Below, in pieces: positions 7,604 to 9,820 of a stretch of 9,820 nt of DNA. The notes beneath the pieces are model-generated. The model saw only the letters and a list, made by a program, of their open reading frames with translations. It did no database searches and was not told the origin of the DNA. The position numbers and the translations under genes were made by a program. The number at the start of each line of letters is the position of its first letter. The first letter of the stretch is position 1. Origin of the DNA: CAYPEK01 sp964409645 (GTDB lineage: Bacteria > UBP15 > UBA6099); the NCBI GenBank assembly GCA_964409645.1, contig CAYPEK010000137.1, forward strand, positions 1-9,820, read 5' to 3'.

Positions 7604-9004
7604 TCAGAACCCCGCCGTTTTCGATTTCAGTGTTTTTTTGCCGAACGACCCCGTGTAGATCGCTCGCGGCCGGAATATGCGGTTGCTCTCAAGATACTCC
7701 ATTATCCTCGCTGTCCAGCCGGAAACCCTGCTCGTCGCGAATATCGGCGTGAAAAGGTCGGCCGGTATCCCGAGCGACTTGTAAACAAGTCCGGAATAGA
7801 AGTCCACGTTGGGGAACAGTCCTTTCTGAGCCCCGAGCGTGGCGCAGACTCGTTTTTCGAGAACGTTAGCGGTTTCGGCCAGCACGGCCATATCCTTATT
7901 TTTTCTTGCCAGAAAGCCGGCGAGCGGTCCCAGCACAAGGGCACGAGGATCGTGTGTTTTATAAACCCTGTGCCCCACGCCCATTATCTTTCTCTTTTCA
8001 GCAAGCGCTTTTTCGCACCATGCGCCGACATTCTCCGGACCGCCGATCTCCTCCAGCATCGCGTACGCCTTCTGGTTTGCGCCGCCGTGAAGTTGCCCGC
8101 TGAGGGCGCCGATCCCCGAGCCGACCGAAAAGTATATATCGGCAAGAGTCGATGCAACAACAAGCGCGGCGAATGTGCTGGCGTTCATTCCGTGATCCGC
8201 ATGAAGTATCAGGCAGACATCCATCACACGCTCCTCGACGGGTGTCGGCTTTTTGCCCGTCATCATATATATCAGATTGCCGGCGTGGCTTAATTCCGGA
8301 ATCGGTTCAAGCGGAAGATGCTTCGCTCTGATTCTCGCGATCGCGGCCGCGAGCGAAGCGACCCCGGCAATGAGACGGCAGCACGTCTCCGCACGCTCCG
8401 CTCTGTGGCGGACGGCGATGCTGTGATTCACGCCCGCCGCCGTTTCGTCGAATTCGTAAATGGCGTGGGATTCCCCGACCGGCGGAGTTTCCATCGGGAT
8501 GGAGTCTTCGTCGGTGGCGATTATCATCGACGTGTCAGGATAAATGTCGGTTTTCTTATTGCGAATGTCGGCGATCCTCAGAAGGCTTATGCCGAACCGG
8601 AGCGCCGCCATTGTATCCATATCTTCAACTGGAAAACCCGACAGAAGCCGTGTCGTTTCCGGGATATACATATACTTGAATAATTTGCTTTTGAACCGGG
8701 TTTTCTGTTTGTCGGACGGCAATTTCCCGAACAAAAGAAGATATGTGACTTCCTCGAATGTGGAATTCTCGCACAGATCGAAAATGTCGTATCCCCGATA
8801 GATCAAACGGCCTTCCGAACCGTTGACGTACCCAACTTTTGTTTCGCACGCGATCGCGCCTTCAAGGCCCGGGCCCACCGTACAATGCACCGGCCACTCG
8901 ATTGAACCGCGTTTGCCGCGCGCGGTATCACCCATGCTGTTTTTCGACGCTTTCTTTTCCGCGGTTCTTATAAGGTTTGTTATGTGACTGCTGTTATCGC
9001 GCAT
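7604..9004 (-). CDS. gltA: Citrate synthase, long form with central insertion
   Basis: This enzyme condenses oxaloacetate and acetyl-CoA to citrate in the cytosol. From the ATG at 9004 it is 466 residues. Catalytic residues are clear: H271 in LHADHGMNASTF, H345 in GVGHRVYKTHDPRA and D401 in NVDFYSGLVYKSLGIP, with R427 in SRVSGW for substrate binding. Compared with ordinary bacterial type-II enzymes (about 370-430) it has about 35 extra N-terminal residues. It also has an extra stretch of about 45 residues (roughly 147-200, including DTSMIIATDEDSIPMET) between the helices that usually abut. The start was chosen because GGAG (9011-9014) lies 6 nt upstream of the ATG at 9004; an in-frame ATG at 9025 adds seven residues but has no ribosome site. 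A 2-methylcitrate synthase activity cannot be excluded, though no prp genes are near. It is the second gene of the run, 10 bp before mscS. Confidence 0.93.
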   Translation of the reverse strand: MRDNSSHITNLIRTAEKKASKNSMGDTARGKRGSIEWPVHCTVGPGLEGAIACETKVGYVNGSEGRLIYRGYDIFDLCENSTFEEVTYLLLFGKLPSDKQKTRFKSKLFKYMYIPETTRLLSGFPVEDMDTMAALRFGISLLRIADIRNKKTDIYPDTSMIIATDEDSIPMETPPVGESHAIYEFDETAAGVNHSIAVRHRAERAETCCRLIAGVASLAAAIARIRAKHLPLEPIPELSHAGNLIYMMTGKKPTPVEERVMDVCLILHADHGMNASTFAALVVASTLADIYFSVGSGIGALSGQLHGGANQKAYAMLEEIGGPENVGAWCEKALAEKRKIMGVGHRVYKTHDPRALVLGPLAGFLARKNKDMAVLAETANVLEKRVCATLGAQKGLFPNVDFYSGLVYKSLGIPADLFTPIFATSRVSGWTARIMEYLESNRIFRPRAIYTGSFGKKTLKSKTAGF

Positions 9005-9042
9005 TTTTTTCTCCGGTGCCGCCATGTAAACGCATGTTCATT

Positions 9043-9465
9043 TTATGCCGTTGAAGGCCTAACTCTTCCGCCGTTTGAGAGATCGGCGACGTTTCCATCT
9101 GGGTTAAGCAATTTTTCCATCTCACAAAGCAGGTTGTGGGGTGTGAGAGGCTTGGAAACATACTTTTTCGCTCCCGCAACTAAATAAGAAAGCTTTGTTG
9201 CAAGGTTGTTCCTCTCCGAAAGTATAATGATGTGACGAGCCGGACTGTTGTCATTAGTCATCATTCTGCATGTTTCGATACCTTCATTCGAAAGTCCGTC
9301 GATATCCAGAATCACTATATCCGGCTGTATCTCCCGTGCCCGGTTTTCCATCTGGTGAATGTCGTCCACGGACGCAACCATATAACCGGCACTCATCAAC
9401 TCTGTGTTCAGCCGTTCTGATTCATTCGAATTATTCTGAAATATCAGTACTTTGCCCATATTCAT
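9043..9465 (-). CDS. Single-domain response-regulator receiver protein, atypical acidic pocket
   Basis: This 140-residue receiver (CheY-like) domain has no output domain. The hydrophobic beta-1 strand KVLIF (5-9) is followed by Q10-N11 where phosphorylated receivers carry the paired acidic residues that bind Mg. The phosphoacceptor position D54 (DIVILDIDG), S83 (HIIILS) and the conserved lysine K105 (KYVSKPL) are present, and the final 20 residues are a polar tail. The fold is clear, but normal Mg-dependent phosphorylation is doubtful. It might work as a protein-protein switch or be regulated otherwise. No histidine kinase is in the window. ATG codons at 9465 and 9459 are both possible and neither has a strong ribosome site. 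It is the first gene after the consensus promoter and ends 38 bp before the citrate synthase start, so it probably heads the five-gene run. Confidence 0.88.
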   Translation of the reverse strand: MNMGKVLIFQNNSNESERLNTELMSAGYMVASVDDIHQMENRAREIQPDIVILDIDGLSNEGIETCRMMTNDNSPARHIIILSERNNLATKLSYLVAGAKKYVSKPLTPHNLLCEMEKLLNPDGNVADLSNGGRVRPSTA

Positions 9466-9488
9466 GTCCGTGTTATTCTGTTTCGAGG

Positions 9489-9513
9489 CCTGATATTGCA
9501 GGCGTATGTCAGG
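9489..9513 (-). promoter_or_regulatory. Possible hairpin in leader of the receiver gene
   Basis: On the transcript strand CCTGACATA pairs imperfectly with TATCAGG (five base pairs, one mismatch, two more pairs) around a loop of about 9 nt, in the predicted 95-nt 5' leader. It lies about 25 nt upstream of the start codon. It is weak, and I see no known riboswitch pattern. Confidence 0.2.
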
Positions 9514-9566
9514 GGAATTCAGACAAACTTATATTCAACTGTCCGAAGCAGCCGCCAACTATTGCA

Positions 9567-9595
9567 ATTATAATCATTGTAGTCGCAAGTGTCAA
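9567..9595 (-). promoter_or_regulatory. Consensus sigma70 promoter driving the five-gene minus-strand run
   Basis: Read on the minus strand, TTGACA (9595-9590) and TATAAT (9572-9567) are separated by exactly 17 bp. This is a perfect match to the housekeeping consensus in both boxes and spacing. Transcription should start near 9560, giving a leader of about 95 nt before the receiver ATG at 9465. No other gene start lies between, so the promoter serves the receiver gene and probably the genes behind it. A perfect consensus implies strong basal transcription unless repressed. Confidence 0.85.
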
Positions 9596-9642
9596 CTTTC
9601 GAGCTATTGCCTGAAGTGTGACGTTGAGAGGAGTTTAAAGAA

Positions 9643-9738
9643 CTGGTCTGAACCCCGAATCCTGATCCAAACCTGAAGCGAAAAATCTGGTAGAATAACA
9701 TAATCGGGAGGGGGATCAGGATTCGGGGTTCAGACCAG
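9643..9738. repeat. Perfect 26-bp inverted repeat with 44-nt centre, REP/MITE-like element
   Basis: The left arm (9643-9668, beginning CTGGTCTGAACCCCGAATCC) is the exact reverse complement of the right arm (9713-9738), 26 of 26 bases. The 44-nt centre is AT-richer and noncoding. The arm has the flavour of REP-type palindromes spread by IS200-like REP-associated tyrosine transposases, which often contain GGTCTGA-CCCC-like blocks. No target duplication is evident at the flanks and no transposase is inside. It is not a typical intrinsic terminator: the loop is too long and no T-run follows. The identity is certain as an inverted repeat and inferred as a mobile element. Confidence 0.75.
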
Positions 9739-9778
9739 GGAAGTATAGGTGCGAATCTTTCCCGGGGGGCGAAAATCG

Positions 9779-9820
9779 ATGGAAAGTGCGAAAAGCAAAA
9801 ATCCGCGTGATATAAAGCCG
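9779..9820 (+). CDS. Possible start of a gene running off the right edge
   Basis: From an ATG at 9779 a plus-strand frame stays open for the 14 codons to the edge (MESAKSKNPRDIKP). A G-rich run (9765-9769) lies 9 nt upstream and could serve as ribosome site. Too little is visible to recognise a family. It could be a chance frame. Confidence 0.3.
   Translation, partial: MESAKSKNPRDIKP

Noticed and set aside
9519..9701. Minus-strand open frame of 60 codons in the intergenic region
   Set aside because: It overlaps the inverted-repeat arm and the promoter, has low-complexity composition and no ribosome site.
9643..9738. Inverted repeat as a rho-independent terminator
   Set aside because: The 44-nt centre is too long and no T-run follows on either strand.

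Overview
The window reads as bacterial chromosome of roughly 55-60% GC. Genes are densely packed, Shine-Dalgarno sites are clear, and it contains one textbook sigma70 promoter. The gene families (several radical SAM enzymes, a PflX-type activase homologue, a B12-binding radical SAM protein and a long type-II citrate synthase) suggest an anaerobic or microaerophilic Gram-negative-like bacterium, of the kind often met in deltaproteobacterial or uncultured-phylum genomes. No marker gene allows a firm taxonomic call. I saw no rRNA, tRNA, CRISPR array or complete insertion sequence.

Layout, left part. Positions 1-828 (minus) hold the N-terminal 276 codons of a glycosyltransferase-like protein that runs off the left edge. 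A 113-bp divergent intergenic region with small palindromes separates it from a plus-strand pair: a PflX/COG1313-type radical SAM protein (942-1859) and, 10 bp later, a B12-binding radical SAM protein (1870-3225). The pair converges, with a 19-bp gap, on a long minus-strand gene.

Layout, right part. Five minus-strand genes lie between 9465 and 3245, in transcription order: a single-domain response-regulator-like receiver, citrate synthase, an MscS channel, a ClC chloride channel or transporter, and a 597-residue KamA-family aminomutase. Gaps are 38, 10, 76 and 49 bp. A perfect-consensus promoter (TTGACA, 17 bp, TATAAT, minus strand, 9567-9595) lies just upstream of the first gene, so a single polycistronic unit is plausible. 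Upstream of the promoter, a perfect 26-bp inverted repeat around a 44-nt centre (9643-9738) looks like a REP/MITE-type element, and a possible plus-strand gene may begin at 9779.

How the genes may work together (inference). The KamA protein carries Lys485 and Asn523 where lysine 2,3-aminomutase has its two lysine-binding aspartates. This is the substitution known from glutamate 2,3-aminomutase, which makes beta-glutamate, a compatible solute. Citrate synthase feeds the 2-oxoglutarate/glutamate branch, MscS releases solutes on hypo-osmotic shock, and ClC moves anions. Together they suggest an osmoadaptation operon making and controlling beta-glutamate, with a receiver that has lost its Mg-binding acidic pair as first gene. 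This module is the most interesting hypothesis in the window.
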